Program-made: the position numbers and the translations under genes
Assembly (NCBI GenBank): GCA_029706075.1
Contig: JAINUG010000327.1
Location: forward strand, 52,501-116,500
Direction: 5' to 3'
From: Aldrovandia affinis
Lineage: Eukaryota > Chordata > Actinopteri > Notacanthiformes > Halosauridae
DNA length: 64,000 nt
The notes under the pieces: model-generated
What the model was told of the DNA's origin: nothing
The model's input: only the letters and a program-made list of their open reading frames with translations
Databases searched by the model: none
Shown here: positions 46,636 through 61,395 of the stretch, piece after piece
Position numbering within the stretch: position 1 is the stretch's first letter
Layout of the letters: each line of letters begins with the position of its first letter

Positions 46636-49600
46636 TTTGTTTGTTTATGTTTGTTTATAACCTGATGCTGTATGTCTGCCATTCCAGTGCAACCAAATTT
46701 GTATTTGCATCCACCCGGTGGAGTCTTACATTCCACTACACAAGTGCTTCTGACCGCAAACAACTTCAAAGCTTTTCAACTTTTGATGAAAGAAATCCAG
46801 ACGGTCACGCTTCGGTTATTGCTGTTTTGGAGAGACAATGAAATGCTTGTGGAGGATGATGTACAGTACTGGAGGTGAAGTGTAAATGATAAGAACAATA
46901 CTCAGTTACCTCGGTGAGAGTAAGCGTTGAAGAAGATCCATTCTGCTATGGTATTTTACCCAGAATAAGGTTACCTGCTTCCACTAAACTTGCCTGGGCC
47001 CAGGATGAACCTGCTGTCATACCAGGGATTGGCCAGTATTCTATTGGTCAGGGACAGTTTGCAGTGCAAAAGCTTCCAGCTTGCCTCAGGTGTAGCTGAC
47101 TAACAGCTAAGTCAGGTCAGAGGAAAATGTAGCTTATGTGCTGCTTCCCTTACTGAGAACTGCGTTGTCATTGGCCAGACAGGCAGCATCGAAGCTGCTG
47201 CTGGGAGTTCTTGGGTACTTTCCGTGGTTCTCTGTGGCTGAGTTGGTAGAGCACAGCGTTGGCAACGCTTAGGTTGTGGGTTCAATACCCACTGGGTCCA
47301 CATATACTGAAAAATGTATGCATTTACTACTGTAAGTCGCTCTGGATAAAAGCATCTGCTAAATGGCATATATTATTATTTTTTTTTTTTAATGAGAAAA
47401 AAGCCAAGACCAGTGGCATTGGGCAACTGCAGAAAAGCAGTGGTCTTTGCTCCCACGTCATGGTCAGTCCGTGCACTGGGGGCGACGTTTAGAAGCTCTG
47501 TGCCATCTGTAGTCAGTCAGCAGAATCCCTCACTCAATATGAGCAAATATAGATGTGTGATTGTGTGGCATGGTGGATAGAGCACTGGACTTGAGGTTGT
47601 TTTGCTCCCCGGCGAGGTATTTACCGTAGTCACGCAATCTAGACACAAAGTCTACAGGATTTGCTATGCCTCCATGTTATTAATTTAAAAATAATTTAAA
47701 TGCATATCGACAATTGGATTTATTATTTATTATTATTATTTTTTTTTTTACTCTATATTCTATTTTCCTTTGTCTGCGATCAGCCGAATCCATAATATAC
47801 ATTGGAAAATGTGAAAATCAACAACCTTTTTGTGAAACCAGAACTAGGTTTGTGACGACATGGTACCCAGAGGTAGTTTCTCCTCATAAGCACCCAGAAG
47901 GTTTGCCGGTTGGTTTCCCTGACCGCCCTGATACCTGCTGGTGTTTGGGAGGCTCTCCGTTACCCTGCAGAAATATGTAAACAGTGAACAGAGTGCGTAA
48001 CAAACAGAGGGAGTCATTGATGGCGTGGTTCAGTCTTAGATAACGACTCGATAACGCTGACTAATGTAGTGTTTGAACTAGCCCGGATATAGCCCAGGTA
48101 AACCTTTGGTCATATTTTGTTCCGGTTAGGCCTATACCTTCGGCCCCGGCTGGCACTCGTCTCTCACATCTGCTAGAGTAGATCCAAAATCACGTTTACT
48201 TGTGGAATTTCAACAAAAACATTTTTTAAAGGGCTCCAAGCTGGCGCGGTATAGCCCAGGTGCACTTGAATATGGCCGGTGAGAACAAGGCATGTGACTC
48301 AAACGTATGGGCCTCCTTGTTACATAAACACAGTGAAAAAGAGAGAGGGGGAGAGGCAGAGAAAGGCAGGCTACCTACCTGCCAGGACTGGAATGGATGT
48401 TGTAATGCAGTGAGTTGTGTCAACCATGTATGTGAGTTATGCGACTTTCGTGTGCACTGTTGCCAGGGCTGGTTTTTTTTTTGGTGGGGGGTTTGAGCGC
48501 CAAGTCAATTGTACTACAGCTCATTGTATTCATAACCCATGTTAATCACCAAAGGCCAACAGTCTCTGCATGCTTACAGTAGGTTTAGGCTTCTATGCTA
48601 ACATTTTTGTTTGAAAATCTTGCATCGTGGGTCACTGATTCCCCTACCCAGCAAGACTGGATGGAGTCCAGTCTTGCCTGGCATGTGCGTATGCGTGAAG
48701 GTTAAACACGCATACACAATGAAATCCCATTACCTTTTGTGGCGTTTCATTTGAATAGGAATGCATTGTGTTTATTGTTTGTATGAAACGGCGTGCAAAA
48801 GAACATTAATCTGTGAAACAAAAGACTTGAGTGCATTCAGAAGTGATATGAAAATAATGTCCAAAATTTCCTGGAGCGGTCTGCGTGACCAATGAGCCGT
48901 CACTGTGGCTGGCTGGGAGGGAGGAAGGGAGGGAGGGAGAGAGAGAGCAGTGAGGTGTGTGTGGATCTGGTTGGGGGATGGAGGGGTGGGAACTCGACCA
49001 TGTGGAATGTGGCCAGCCTCTGATCAGTCCTTCTTTGGAGATTGGAGAGGACAGGAAGACTGTACACAAGAGTGAGAATTTGAGCCCAAAAGCCCCCGGG
49101 GTGGGAGGAGGATGGAGTCGGCGGTGGCCGCAGAGCGTGGCTGTGGATTCACTGCTCAGCTATGCAGGGGTACATTAATTCAGAGGTGACTGTACCTGGC
49201 ACTGTGGGTAAAACCTCTGAGGATTGCAGTGCATTAATGATAAAGGGCATACACAGGGCTGTGGTTTGAGTCGGCGAGGATGAGCAACACAATTTATTCA
49301 TCCACTCATTCATTCAGATGTCCTTCCAGAGAAACAATGAAAAACAGAGTCTGTATGCGCTGTTAAAGCACTGCCTTCATTTCAAATTTCCATATATATT
49401 GTTACACTATCAGTTTACAGTTTATTAGTCTAGGCGGGAGTGAGGGGGCCCTTGGAGGTGGCGATGGATAGATAGACATACAGCCAGCAGTGGAGAAACA
49501 CAGGGCTAAACCCAGCATGTAGGCAGAGAAGAGACTGTGAGTGAGAAAAGCGGTGGTCCAAAGGTGTGCATGGGTGTGTGCATGAGTGTGAATGGGTGAA

Positions 49601-51251
49601 TGGGTGTGCGTGTGTGTGCATGACTGTGAATGGGTGTGCGTGTGTGTGTATGAGTGTGCATGGGTGTCAGATGGTGCTGAAGGGAGAAAGGAGTTTTAGG
49701 TGTTCAAGCGAGATGGCTGAAGGGCTTGTACCAGTAGCTGTGTGGGGGGAAATGGACAGATTTTTCCTCACGTTCTCTGTGAAGAAGGAACAGCATTCTA
49801 GGAGAAGGTAATTGAAGGTAATTGCATTGTTATTCGTAATTCCAAGGCTCTTGGAAAATGCTCAAGGCATTGTTGGTTTTGGTTTTGGTTTTGGTGTTGG
49901 TTTTCGGAGATTGTCAGGTCCACGGTTTGTGATAATTCGGCTGGGAGGGAAAGGAATGGCCGACAGAGAAGTTAAGCTTCAGGCGACGGGAAGTCATTCC
50001 GTCAGCGACATGAGCAAGGCAGGTGCGATGCCTGAAGGGAGCTGTGTAACAGAAGGAAGAGAAGGAATGACAGATGTGAGTATCATCTCCGTGACGGTGG
50101 TATGAGAACCCCCGGGAGGCTGTGAGTGGCGGCAGTGGGAGAACGGTGGGTCCGGACAGAGCGTCGTTATACGCTTGTGGTCAGAAGCTGTGGGGGTCGG
50201 GAGATGTAGTATAATGGTTAGGGAACTGGGTTTGTAACTCAGAGGTTGCAGGCTCGATTCCCAGGTGGGGGCACTGCCATTGTATCCTTGAGCAAAGTAC
50301 TTAACCTAAATTGCTTCAGTAAATATTGCTTCAGCTGTACAAATGGATTGTATGTAAAAGAAATGTAAACTGTAAGTCGCTCTGGATAAGAGCGTCTGCT
50401 AAATGGCTAAAAATGTTTTTAAAAAATGTAAAAATGGGAGATGGAGCTGGAACGGACAATTCAGCTAAAAAAACTTTTTTTGGGGAGGGGGGGGGGGCTG
50501 GGCCTTTAAGAGCAGTAGATTAACAGTTCTGAACTGTCATAAAACATTTCATGGGGGGTGACATGTTAGGGTAGTGGTGTGGGGGACCACAGCAGTCACG
50601 GGGAGGATGACTGCCTCCATGCAGTGGTCAGCAAAGAGCAGTGGCTGGTCGCGCTGTTGAGCATCTCACAAGTGCCGCAGAGGGGAAATGGAAAAAGGGA
50701 CTCTGGCCGGTAATTTGTTGGACAACTCTTGGAGTTAATGTCCGACGCAGGCTTGCTTGGAAGAGTGATGTGCTTTTCACGCTGTCCTTGATCCGCGCTC
50801 TAATGCGGCACCATTTTGAGCATCACATCCGTTGTGTTGATGTACGCTTAGGAGATGAGTGATGTGATTTGTAACCCAAGAGCATACACTCTCTCAGAAA
50901 CATAATTACCATAATGGCTAAATTAAATTGTTACTCCAGAAGGCTAAGTAGCTATACATGTTTGTCCACTCCACAAAATTGGATTTTGCGCAGAGTCGTA
51001 CGGGCTTTTTGAACCATTCCGTTTATCTCCAAAGATTGCGATTTTTCTCCTGTCTTCCACCCTCCATTGCGCAGTGTTTTCTTCTTCTTTGCTGTTTCCC
51101 ATACATCTCTCACAGTCCTCCATTTTTCAGAGCAAAGCTCCTGGAGAGCGTCCTATGACATCACGTGCCGTCTTGACAGTGTTGTTCCCTATGCAGAATG
51201 GGGGCTTTGCCGCCCCCCCTCATCCACAGCCATTATTATGGGTCGAGCTCG

Positions 51252-51282
<31 letters not shown>

Positions 51283-52990
51283 CCCCCCATTCCATTCTGA
51301 CTCAGATTTGGAGGGTCTTTGCGTCTTATTGTTGTCGTGTTTATTCGACACCTCCGCGCTGGAGTGCGATTTATTAACGCACGCGGTTTTCCGCGAGGGA
51401 TATTGACTTCCAGCTCGCTGCGGAGCTGATAACCCGCTGACTGGGAGAAAGAAAAAAAGAAAAAAACACTCACAAAGAACTCTCTGTGCCTGCCCCCCCC
51501 GCACCCCCACCCTCAACCCCACCCCCACAGCAACACTCTCTGGCCCTCGATGTTGAACACACAGTTCTGTCTGTACCCAGACTCTCTCAAGCTCCATTCA
51601 CTCTCCTCTCCTCTCCTTTATTCCCACATTAAAGTGGTGCTCATTCACAGAAATAGAATGACTAGACTGGCTTTATTCTCTTTTCTTTTTTTTCAGAAAA
51701 AGGAGGGGAAAGTGTTTGTGAGAGCCCCAGTGGGTGCATTTTACAGGACTGAATCATAATCCGTGTTCAAATTCAAATGAGGGCCCACTTCTTTATTTAT
51801 TCGATCTAGTCTATCTGTTCTGCATTAACTTTGTGCGTGGCCATTCAGGATTCTATTTTCTTTGGCTAGGATGGTGCGCACGAGTTTTGACCAACAGTCA
51901 TCCCGTATCTGTGCCGGACCTTTCCCCAGAAGGAGACGAGTCACCACAGCGTTCGCTCCGACCAAGCTTTTGTAACCACCGAAACTAATCTGAGGCTGAT
52001 ATTGAATTATTACAGTCATATGAGCCCGTGCGGGTGGGCTGGCTCAGTCACTGGACCACAGGTCGACTGTGGTTCACTGGTAGTCGGCCACAGAGCTGAT
52101 TGTTGGCACAAACGCGGGCTGTGATGGCTATCACCCATTTGTCACTGTTGTGATTGGATCCCCAACCGCTTGTTCCCTCAATTCCTCTGAATCACTTTCA
52201 TCTCCAAGGGACTGCAGCTGCGTGACAGAGCTGGAAACCCCCTCGGTATAGCCTTGTGTTGGACACCTTCTCAGACTCTCTTCCGTTACATTGAGTTTAC
52301 TGCGCTGCTCTCCCTAATCTTTTTTAAATGGCTCCTTCAATCAGACCACACATATTCGCTGAGCTCCTTACATGCTATTGCCAGTTGTGTTTATTGTTAA
52401 TGGAAAGTAGAGATCTTAATATGGGAAAATAGCCTTTTCTTTGTTGTGGTGTCAGTTGAAGCTGTGTAGGTAGGTAGGATGGGGGGGGGGGTGTGTAAGA
52501 GAACAGAACAGCAGGTAATGACATATTTGCTTCATAGTTTTAATTTGTCCCTGAATGTTTAACCTGTGACCTCCCCGCCCTTTGACCCCCTCTTGACAGT
52601 GCCAGGGGCAGAAGGGTGCAGGGCGTTTGTGACGGGCCCGGCCCAGGCGAGGTCCCTGCTCAGGCGCCTGAGTGACAGGGTGTCCCACCTGGGGCTCGAC
52701 ACAGGGGACCCACGCGCCTGCTCTCCCTGGTCCCAGTCCCCTCAGAGGCCAGGGGACCTGGGCCGGAGCAGGGGGGGTCACGGGCACAGACGCAGATGCA
52801 GCCCTGCAGCAGCCGCAGGACAGAGAGGCCAGCCAGCAGCTTGGAGGGAGAGAGAGAGAAAGAGAGGGAGAGTTTGCGTTGTCAGCAGGAAGGGAACTGA
52901 TGAACTACCCTGCAGTGGTGACGACAGGCATAGAGAGAAAGGCTCGCTACTCATAGGAAGCGTCTCGTACGAAGAAATGCACACGCACAC

Positions 52991-53024
<34 letters not shown>

Positions 53025-56000
53025 GCACACACAAACACGCACACCTGTGTCTGTTAAAAAGGTGTGTTTTAGTGTTTTAGTTATGTATGCATGCATGCAT
53101 GCATGTTTGTTTTGCTTTCTCAATGTGAGTGCATCACAGTGACGTGTTGACATCTGAGGGACATGCTTTGTGGACCCTCAGTAACACTCTCCACCTGAGG
53201 GGTTTAGCGCTGGAGTCTCCACCCCTCCCCTGTCACTGTTCCTTTCCCCTTTGTGCCCTGAGCTTTGAACTTTCTGTCTGACGTCGCTTGTGTTTACACG
53301 CATGCACCACAGGCACCCACGACAACGGCAGGGTGCGGAAGGTGCAGGCCAGCCGACCGTTCTCCCTGGCGTCAGCCTGACTGTGTGGCGTGTAACAGGA
53401 CACCAGGTTCAGCAGCAGTTAGGGGCTGCTCTGTCCAGAAAAGTGCAGGCTTTGTGCATGTGGGCGCTGGACGCATTCTGGAGGTCACCAGCAGGAGCAC
53501 CCTGAATGTGTCACGGTGCGCGATACTCTATGAAAGGGTTGCGTTCCCAAGAAACGCTAAGAAACACTGTTTCAAAATAAATTATTTTAATTGATGTCAT
53601 TATGGATACTCATAACCTGAGATGATACATGGAAATCCTAGTCTTCCAGTTGAAATTACAGTTAATATATATGATACAGGGCTGGCAGTGTAGTGTAATG
53701 GTTAGGGAGCTGGGCTTGCAACTCAGAGGGAGCAGGTTCAATTCCCAGGTGGGACACTGCTGTTGTACCCTTGAGCAAGGTACTTAACCTGAATTGCTTC
53801 AGTAAATATCCAGCTGTATAAATGGATTGTATGTAAAGAAATGTAAACTGTGTAAGTCGTTCTGGTTAAGAGCGTCTGCTAAATGCCTAAAATGTAAAAT
53901 ATAATGTAATATAGGGGAAAAAAGTATATATATATATATGGTTCTTTCAGGAAACTCACACGACATGGATACACAATATATGAAAGCTGCAAGCTATAGC
54001 TCTTTGTTGTGACCTTTGTACCATCGTCATCGCAGCTAGTGCAATGTGCGACAGGTCGTTGGGCGCGATGGGCATCTTCGCTTCCTGTTAAACCTTTTTG
54101 TCGTAATGCCTTCTTCTTTAATGGCGAGGCTCGGGCATGTCCGGACGTGTCTTTGGCGCTTGCCGTTTGGACAAACGTCAGCGAGCCAGTCCACGGCTGC
54201 GCAGCCCGGTTTTTCCCTTCCGCCTCTCCCTGCTCTCCGCAGCCCGTCCTGCAGGAAGCCGTCCCAGGCTAAGAAACCTTCCCGCGCGAGGAACGTACGG
54301 AGCATTTGTTCAATCAGTAACTTGTCACGGCGCTGGATGGAACCTTTGGCCGCGTGCCGTCGCACCCGATGGTGTCGGATTCAAATTTAGCAACAGATAT
54401 CAAATCTGCTACCGAAGTATGAAAGTGTTTCCTTATTGGTCGGTGACTGCGGTGAAAATGTACTTAGGAATTTGTCAATAGAGGCCTATCTGTAGAGCGG
54501 AGTGCCTTTCTGCTACAGCATCGCCCCCCACTGACCCCCCTCCCCGGCCTGCTTTCTCCCTCTGTTTCTCCTCTCCCCAGATCTGTCTCCTGTTTGCCCC
54601 CCTCTCCCCCACCCCCGCCTCCTGCAGCAGCTCCAGTTATCAGCGCAAAGCTCTTTATCTTCGCTGTGCCAGGGAAATATGCGCACCGATCCCAGAATAG
54701 TAACACTTCAGGAATTCCCTCTTTGTTTTTTCTTCTTTCTAGTTTTTTTTATTTGAAAAGTATTCATTATCCCACTTGTTGACACTCGGGAGGGAGGTTT
54801 AGTTCTCCCCCCGGAGCCCAGCGTGCCTGGAGCAGCGTGGTACGCACCCTGAGGGAGCCCTCCGGCCCGCTCGCTTCGGATGGCTGTGCTGCTGCTGCGG
54901 AGGGAGGAACATGACTGCGGGCCCTGCTGTTTCTCTGCCTGACCACGCACACATACCAATACACACACTCATCTACAAATGTGCCAATATTCAAATGCGA
55001 TAATATATATATATATACGGTGCCCCTTTAAAGTCTATGCCCCATCTAAAAAATGTCACATTTTGTTGCCTTACAGCCTGAAATCAAAACATGTTAAATC
55101 ACTTTATTATTTACACATTTTGTATTTACACATACCCTACAACTATGAAGTGGAAAAATTTTTCTCAAAATTTCTGAACATTAATAAAAAAAAAAAAAAC
55201 TAGAATAACTACACTGAAAGTGGATACTTTAAAGGGGCACTGTGTGTTAGTGTGTGTGTGTATATATATATCTATATATTATAATTTTTTCCAAATGCAA
55301 GCGCACATGCCCATGCAAACAAGCACACTGATAAATCAAAGGGGCCCACCGAACAAAACAACTCATGTGTAGTATTTCAGTGGGAGAAACTACTTTAGTA
55401 AAGTTTGCTTTTTGATACTGTGGTATATATATGTATATTAATGAAGCTTACACACATGACAACTTGCAGGGCCATACTGGGCTGCCAGTACTACACAACT
55501 ACAGTGTCCTCCAGGAGGATCAGCCATTTATCCACACAAGGGTGACAAACAATCATGCATATGTAACATTGTAGGAAAGTTAATATTGCTTATAGTTAAC
55601 CTTCAATTTAACCGGAACCACTTTAGTGCAAACAGAACCTTGCGTTTGCTGAGGGTGTTGCGTCACACTGAGATGCTGTCCCCGTGTGGTGCCGTTATCC
55701 TACCAGGACCTGCCCTGCAGGCTCACAGCAATGGATGTCCAGCGCTTTGATGTGCAGTGTCACGCTTTGAAAAGAGAATCCTCCTCGCTGCAAAAGCATT
55801 GATTTCTCATGGCTGGAGGGTAATCATGAAGATTGTCAAGAGTTATGAAAGCCAAGTATAAATGGCAATCTAGATTTTATCTAGGTCTCTGATTTTATCT
55901 AATGTCATTGGTGAAGGGATTAGTCATATTTCACAGATCCATTTGTCATAAAAATCACAAATGGATGGCAATGTACAGTACACACAACATTCGAATACTC

Positions 56001-59000
56001 TAAATGCATATCCGTGCACATACGGGTAACAGCCAAAATGAAGGCAACACTTTAGTAACCGGGAGGGGGGACACTCAACAAATGGCCCTGGCCAAGAGAG
56101 TCCCAGCTGGGCAGGGGGACTCTCTTGGCCAGGGCCATTTGAAAGGGGAAGGCTGGGCCTATCTGATGGACACTGGCGGTACTGCACCTGTTTAAATCAT
56201 CCCTCATTTACATTTAGTGCTGTCTTTACATTTACATTGCATTTGACATTTTAAGCATTTGGCAGATGCTCTTATCCAGAGCGACTTACAAGATGTGCAT
56301 TAATACATGGTAAGAACAATCATAGTTCGCGCAAGAGATTAGTGCAGTAATACAGCGATAGACATCGTTGTTGACAGCTGCATACCATACCTGTAACACT
56401 GGGAAGGAAAAGGTTAGTAAACTTTTTTTTTTTTGAGGAGTAAGCAAGGATACATATATAAAAAGTGTTGAACAAGTAGGCACTGGTGATGACAATTGGC
56501 TAGAATTCAGTGGTAGTGGAGTCTGAAAAGGTGGGTTTTGAGTCTCTTGCGGAAGATCGTTCGTGATTCTGTGGTCCTGACCGATTGCGGACCGATTCAG
56601 GACAGAGAAGAGGCGAGACCCCGAGGAGTGGCTGGAGGGGTGGGACAGTCCGTTTGCCAGAGGAGGCGGAGCAGAGGGGTCTGGCTTGTCTTTATTTTGG
56701 CAGTTATATATTTACCCTTGTGTACGTTCGGCGCATGTTGAAACCAACGTTTTCAAACAAAAGGAATAATTTGAAAGATTTTGTATCGTAACATCGTAAG
56801 TTGAGCCTGGGCTCGGTGAGGTTTAATGAAGTGATCCGAGCCACACAGCAATACCGTTCTCCTAGTTCTTCGGCAGGATGGTAACACGAGGACATGAGTC
56901 ACGGAGGCCTGGGCTGAGAGATGGCACTCCCGCCCCCTTAAGTCTGGTGTCACGTGGGGGCAGAGCCCCTCTGAACATCACGCTGAAGTGCCTCATCAAG
57001 GTGGAGTAGGGATCTATTGTCCTTCATGGTGTCCCAGATAAAACAAAACACACATTCTTTATCAATGACTTTGCATCTTTCCCTTTTCTCTGAAAATAAA
57101 AGGTGTAGTTTGTTTGTTCGCCTGCCCCCCGCTGGCAGGTTGGTAGGAGAGCGGTACGCATGTGTAGGGCAGCGTGGAGCGGGTCTTCAGCCCACAGCCG
57201 GTTCTCCAGTTCTGCACGTGTGCAGACGCAGCTGAGGGAGTGAGCTGGCGTTAAACAGAGCCTCACCCTTGCATGGCTCCCGGGCCTAAACGTGTCCTTG
57301 GAGGGCTGGTGGATGGGGACCAGAAATGTAAATGTAAATACTGCCCTCTCTAAAGTAGTGTTTCTCAACCGAGGCCCAATCAGCAGGGGTCTGTGGGCCA
57401 TAACACATGCTATAAAGAGAGAGGGGAAAAATGACATTTTTTGGCACAAAGAGAGAGGCATGAAATGGCAACCTTTTTTTGTGCTGAATTACTGGACGGG
57501 TCACAAAGCCCTCCTTTAGACGAGTAGTCGGAGGCAGGCGAACAGCCCACTTGACACATTCAGGGTACGACACTTAGCCCTTAATGGAAACTGGATTATT
57601 GTATTCTGTTATGGAGCAGAAATGAGTAAGTAAAATGTTTAAAAATTGGAGCCAGGGGAGGCTTTTGGCTCTGCGTGCTTTGAGCACTAACAGGGGCAGC
57701 GTCTGACCAATATACTTCCCCTGAAATGAAAAAGAAAAAACTTCAAAGGCACTGGAATGAATTTAAAAAGCCTTTATTCTTGGGGCCGGAACATTAAAGA
57801 ACCCGCTGGTGCTCAACGCGCTGCGGCTAAACGGCCTTCATCAGGGTCCCCACTCCCCTGCACTGAGGGACTCTCGCGGCGTTCATCGATCAAAGCACAC
57901 AAATTGATGGAGTTCAGCAAAGGTCCCAAGTTGACTGCGTGTGCACGTCTGCATGTGTATGTCTGTGCATGCGTATGAGTGTTTGTGCGTGCGTGCATTG
58001 GTGGAAAACCCAAACTCTTCCCAACCTAAATGACTGTGTGCAAGAGCACTTTAGTTTTTAAATCATAGTCGGAAATGAACAATATTGCCTTAGTACCTTC
58101 CTTCGATAAACATGCTCACATAATGTAATTGTATTGATTGCCATCATTAGACGGACTGCAGGCCCGTCTTTAACACTGTAGCGGATGGAGATCAGATGAG
58201 TTCTCTTGGGTGCATCCAGTTCCATACACACAAGAAGTGAGTAATGGTTGTAAGGAGGGGTCAGCCTCGGTCTCCTCCCTCCGAGAGGCCAGCCGCTCTG
58301 TCGAGAAGTCTGCTGTGTGAGTGGCCCCGAGGGCCGTTGGAGATTCCTCCTGAACCCCATTGTTAATGCCGCCGTCGCTTTAATAGCGGCCAGAGAAAGA
58401 CCGATGACGCACACACCCGCCCACTCATCCCATCACGCACAAAAACATACCTGCGTTTGTGCACGATGGGGTGGATGAGCGTGTGTGTGTGTGTGTGTTC
58501 AGCAGACTCATATCTGCACACTTATCTTTCTCCCCCCTCTCTCTCTCTATTACACAACAGAGCCTTTGTTTTTTGAGGGGGGTGGGTGAGAACGAGCATA
58601 CTGGAATGAGGAATAACCTGGTCCCAGATATTGTGATCCATTACCTGTACATGCCGTACACCAGCATGCTCTCACACGAGAAGGCCCTATCCCACGGGCT
58701 GATGCTGGAGGAGGGGGCAGGGGCGGGGGCAGGGGCAGGGGCTGGGGGCTGGGGGCAGGGGGTGGATGGTAGTACTGGCGTGGCTGACTAGTTCATATTT
58801 TGATCATGCAACCATGAAAGACCTTATTGATTACTTTGACCAGGATTCACAAAAAGTGAGGACCAATCCAGTTCAGTCTCAATCGATATCTATGTAGCAG
58901 AACCATTCGTTTACATTTTTTTAAAAAATCTGACACTTCATTCAAGTTTATTTATTCTCTTCCCAGAAACCGCTTGTCAAGGCAGATCTCTTGGCAGCAC

Positions 59001-61321
59001 GTCATTATTTACACAGAAACCGGTATCCATTTTTTATCCTTCCAAAGAAGGGGGGGTGGGGGGTGTAGAAATCAAATATCCACCCTTGCATCTATAGGAC
59101 ATTAGTCTCATATTTCAGTGCAGATGCCGAGTTGACAGGGTGCTGGACAAGGCCAGAATCAGCTCTTGTTCCGGCTGCTCATTTTTTATTACCGTTACAC
59201 AGTGCGGATCTGGGCCTTGTGGAGTTGGCGCCAACTCAGGTTTTTTTTTTTTTTTTTTTTTTTAAGCGGAGTTTCAGCATTTTCTTTTTTTTTTTTTTTT
59301 TTTTTTTTACAAGGTCAGATCAGGTGTATCAGTGAGAAGATTGCCAATTCGTTCCCACACACCACTGTTACTGTTCTGCTGCAAATCATTAAGGGAGGAC
59401 CGAGACTACAAAAACACTGATCCAACTTGACCAGGTGAAGCACTGAAGGCCTCCCTCACGTCCCCCCCTTGTAATGTAGTCAGTCTTTCAGGGATGTTAC
59501 ACTACAGTACAGCACAGTTGTGTCCTGGAGAATATGTGTGTGAGGGAGAGCGAAAGGAGGGAGAGAGAGAGAAGAGGGAGAAGGAGAGAGGCTCGATACC
59601 AGCGTTAACGAAGGCGGGTTAATTATTAGTGCCACTTCCAGGTTAACGATTACTCAGCCGGGATGAGGAGAGAGACCGCCCAAGAGCCCGACCTTTGCCC
59701 TTTGAACCCTCCTTGTCGGTTGAAAGTCCAGGTGCGGTGAACATGAGTAAGCCACTGTGGAATGTGGATGTGCCCGCGATAAGAGAAAGGCTCGATTCAT
59801 GCGCCCGGTGTCAAGGAGGAGAAAAGGGAGGGACAGACGCAGGGCCGGGCGGGCTCTTAGATCGTCTGCGATTGAGCGGGCGCCACGGTCACATGGTGCC
59901 GTTTAGGTGGTCGGGTTTCTAACGTGACCTTACATGACGATGTCAGACTTTGCCTTGTTCCAGTAGAGGTCGGGAGAGCAAGGCGGGCGATGGAGACGTA
60001 CCGCACCTGCTCTGTCGGGGGGTGGGAATGGTGGGGCTCCCTCGGGTCCGCTGGAGTTTTCTACGCCAGCCTCTGCTTTCAACGGTGTCGTTACCGTACC
60101 CTGTGAATGATTCATGTTCACAGTTTCGACACTGAAGGACAATGGGAACACCCCTCTATCTAATTGGACACTGGGGTTAAAGGGGTCAATCACTTCTTTA
60201 ACCCCACCCAAGTCTTTCAAGGTGGTCAAACATTGTAATCGTCCCTAAAAGCGAGGAGCAGGTCTCGCTTTAAAGTCCCTTCCCCGTCTGTTTGTACAGC
60301 TGCATTGGTGTTTTTGTTCAAGTTTAATTTCATGTAATATAATAATAATATAATAATAATAATGTCCTAAGAAACGTAGAGATGACATGAGACGCTCTCA
60401 CAGCAAATGACTTGACAAGAAGAATCAGAGTTGTGCACCCTCAAGCGATCAACCGTTGTTGGAAGAACCGTAGTCTAGTAATTACAATGCATGTATGTCT
60501 ATGTAACTGTCTGCACACGCATGAACGCACGCGCGCACGCACTCACACAGTGTATGTAAGGCATACATACATACGTGTAAGTAAAATATATTCAGATATT
60601 CTAATCTGTCAGTTTGGGGTCACAGAAGATGATATGATATTCCAGCATTCAAGCACTTTAATGTACATACTAAATTATAAGTCATAAGTAAAAAATCAGC
60701 TAAAAATCACCAAGCTAAAAACGGTGTTACGTATGAAAATATCCTAGATCATTGGTCGTGTTGTGTTTTGGTTATAAGAGGAGGTCTGGCTTGTATTTGG
60801 GTATATTTCCACATGCATTTTTCATTTTACGGGTGGACACGTTAAAGAGCTTTCTATAAACCTTTAAAAGAATGCTGGAGTGGTGAGACGCATGTTATTT
60901 TGTTTGCTTTTTCTTAGATCCCCCTTTTAAATTCTTTAATCAGGATTTTAAAGAGAAAAGTAATTATATAGAATAATAGCATTGGAACTTTTGCAGTGGG
61001 CAACTGTGCTTAATTATAGCAATTGCTTAATTAATTTTGACCTTACTCAGGATTATTCCTTGGAAATGTGACCTTTCAATGAAATTATCGTTTGATTCTT
61101 CAAATCATCCTGAGGACTTCCGTCATTGTAGTGCAGGGGGCTTTGAGGGTCCACAATCCCTGCTCCAAATGTTCTTTTGTTTGTGCTGTTGTATTCACCA
61201 TGTCCCTGCCCACTCTCTCTCTCTTTCTCCTCTCTCTTCTCTCCGTCTCGCTCTTTCCCTCTCTCTCTGTCTCTCTCTCACTCTATCTCTTTCTCTCTCA
61301 CTCTCTCTTTCTCTCTCTCTG

Positions 61322-61395
<74 letters not shown>

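Noticed and set aside
54036-54390. Overlapping ORFs of about 110 codons on both strands
   Set aside because: CpG-rich intron sequence open in several frames at once; no motif supports coding.
57755-57860. Sequence resembling a dispersed fish repeat (CGGCTAAACGGCCTTCATCA)
   Set aside because: Familiar looking, but no boundaries, ends or second copy in the window support an element call.
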